A DNA stretch of 64,000 bases. Source: Aspidapion aeneum (Eukaryota; Arthropoda; Insecta; Coleoptera; Brentidae). The DNA is taken from NCBI GenBank assembly GCA_963576565.1, contig OY755039.1, forward strand, positions 74,418,771-74,482,770. Direction: 5' to 3'. Position 1 is the stretch's first letter. Every line of letters begins with the position of its first letter. Shown here piece by piece: positions 63,040 to 64,000 of this stretch. The notes under the pieces were generated by a model. That model did no database searches. It had not been told where the DNA came from and saw nothing but the letters and a program-made list of their open reading frames with translations. Made by a program: the position numbers and the translations under genes.

Positions 63040-63171
63040 GCTAGTCCAAAGACTTCCACCAAGAAATGTCATTCTCCACCCGCTTCAATTTCTGCGCCTG
63101 ATCCAAACATTAGAGTCACGCGAAAATCTGTTGCCAAGTCAGAAGATCCGACTAAGAAAAGCAGTCCAAAG
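63040..63171 (+). CDS. Host gene exon 10 of window (basic)
   Basis: The acceptor AAAAAATAG ends at 63039 and the donor AAG|GTAAAT is at 63171/63172. It has 132 bases, phase 0 to phase 0. The 44 residues are basic and Ser/Pro-rich: ASPKTSTKKCHSPPASISAP, DPNIRVTRKSVAKSEDP, TKKSSPK. Clusters such as TRKS and TKKSSPK suggest nuclear localisation or phosphorylation sites, which is inference. A second AG at 63042-63043 would break the frame. Further exons must lie beyond the window. Confidence 0.7.
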
Positions 63172-63214
63172 GTAAATAATTTTCTGGAATGTTTATGGTA
63201 AACATGAGACCCAA

Positions 63215-63310
63215 TCAAGCAAGTTTTCGTGGGTAAGCGAGTAAAAAGTTTTGTTTCTCTCGTATTTTTCCGTGGGTAGCTCAAAATCTTATCTACGGTG
63301 TATTAATTTA
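63215..63310 (-). repeat. Dispersed repeat family R2, copy 3 (inverted)
   Basis: TTCGTGGGTAAGCGAGTAAA, AGTTTTGTTTCTCTCGTATT and TTTCCGTGGGTAGCTC are the inverse of landmarks at 24390-24470. Confidence 0.45.
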
Positions 63311-63701
63311 ACGTTACATATTTGTTATTTTGATTCTTTATTTGGATTTAATTCACAAAAGCATCTATCGCATTTGCTAATTTTTAACTAAATTAAGAAC
63401 AAACAAAAATAATAGGCTATATTTTTTACTTCGTGGATGTTGCTTGGGTTTTATCTAGCTTCTGTTAATTCTATTTTGGCTGAAGTTTGCCTAAAAGTGT
63501 TAAAAATAGTTTGTCTATCTATTTTCTGTAATTTACAACTTACATAATTTTTGCTTCTGGGATATATTCATTAGGTACCATTGGAGCTTTTCTAGTGTCC
63601 ATTCTATTTTCGGGTGTTGATTTTGGTCTATTTTCTAGCTTTTTGCCTATTGTCCACTTTCCTAGGTTATGGCTTGCCCATGACCTATTTTAGTCTTCGT
63701 C

Positions 63702-63874
63702 TGGCTTATCTATCATTATTGCATTATCATCCGACTAGTTCATAGACTAAAACAAGTAAATGGATCATGTAGTACCTCTATTTGCCTATGGCTTATCTAT
63801 CATTATTGCATCATTATCAGACTAGTTCATAGACTAAACAAGTGAATAGATCATGTAGTACCTCTATTGGCCTA
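63702..63874 (+). repeat. Tandem duplication, ~87-bp unit, two copies
   Basis: TGGCTTATCTATCATTATTG starts at 63702 and again at 63789. Both units carry GACTAGTTCATAGACTAAA and GATCATGTAGTACCTCTATT. A few substitutions and single-base indels separate them. Confidence 0.8.
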
Positions 63875-64000
63875 TTTTTCTAGGATTACCTTACCTTGCA
63901 CTTTTATAAGTTGTTCCTTTAAACACAATGAATTATATACGAAGTAACTGGAACGGCCGCGGCTATACATTACGTATACGGGACACTGAGGCAAAAATTT

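Larger units (their letters stand above)
148..63171 (+). other. Span of a ten-exon host gene, both ends outside the window
   Basis: Ten open segments on the + strand each end in a good donor (GTAAGT, GTATGT, GTAAGC, GTAGGG, GTACGT or GTAAAT) and start after a T-rich AG acceptor. Exit and entry phases match at all nine junctions (1/1, 1/1, 1/1, 0/0, 1/1, 0/0, 0/0, 0/0, 0/0). The split codons at the first three junctions all give Gly (G|GT), and the fifth gives Asp (G|AC). The summed length is 2411 bases, which is 2 bases plus 803 codons. Composition is rich in Glu, Asp, Lys, Ser and Thr, with no membrane segment or obvious fold. I do not recognise the family; a nuclear scaffold or chromatin role is only a guess. 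Introns carry almost all the transposons. Confidence 0.75.

Overview
The window looks like an insect-type nuclear genome: AT-rich, intron-rich, and filled with BEL/Pao, Ty3/gypsy, RTE-clade and Penelope-like elements. The lineage within insects cannot be fixed from this sequence. Nothing is bacterial.

The one host gene I can support runs on the + strand across the whole window. It has ten internal exons (148-360, 10137-10265, 10956-11072, 30792-31114, 31611-32391, 49379-49608, 52490-52663, 53727-53879, 60299-60457, 63040-63171). Every exon has an AG acceptor and a GT donor, and all nine junction phases agree. Together they give about 803 codons of an acidic, Ser/Glu/Lys-rich, apparently disordered protein that turns basic at its C-terminal side. 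Both gene ends lie outside the window and I cannot name the protein.

The introns hold the transposons. Intron 1 (361-10136) has a terminal-inverted-repeat (TIR) element, a foldback, two copies of a module carrying a tRNA-like sequence, an intact RTE retrotransposon (968 codons), an internally deleted BEL fragment and a damaged RTE copy. Intron 3 (11073-30791) has an RTE copy split by a nearly complete minus-strand BEL element (16084-23200), then a Penelope-like element with pseudo-LTRs and hammerhead-like remnants (24765-27625), then small palindromic repeats. Intron 5 (32392-49378) has a three-level nest: a Penelope-like relic is split by a gypsy element (35408-47228), which is itself split by a very young BEL element (36813-43917, LTRs differing at about one position). 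Later introns hold a 177-bp near-perfect foldback, a BEL relic with a MITE in it, a diverged foldback, several reverse transcriptase relics, and a TIR element (55488-59727) carrying a second, long-TIR DNA transposon (55591-58891) that encodes a Cys-rich protein with a GCxxTS-type motif.

Insertion order can be read from target-site duplications (TSDs) and from reading frames that resume after each insert. The likeliest active elements are the RTE at 2041-5388 and the BEL at 36813-43917. The BEL gag and pol frames are offset by -1 at a CCCCCCA heptamer. No single feature is clearly a new system. The strongest oddities are the tRNA-like palindromic module, the BEL frameshift site, and the nested Cys-rich DNA transposon.
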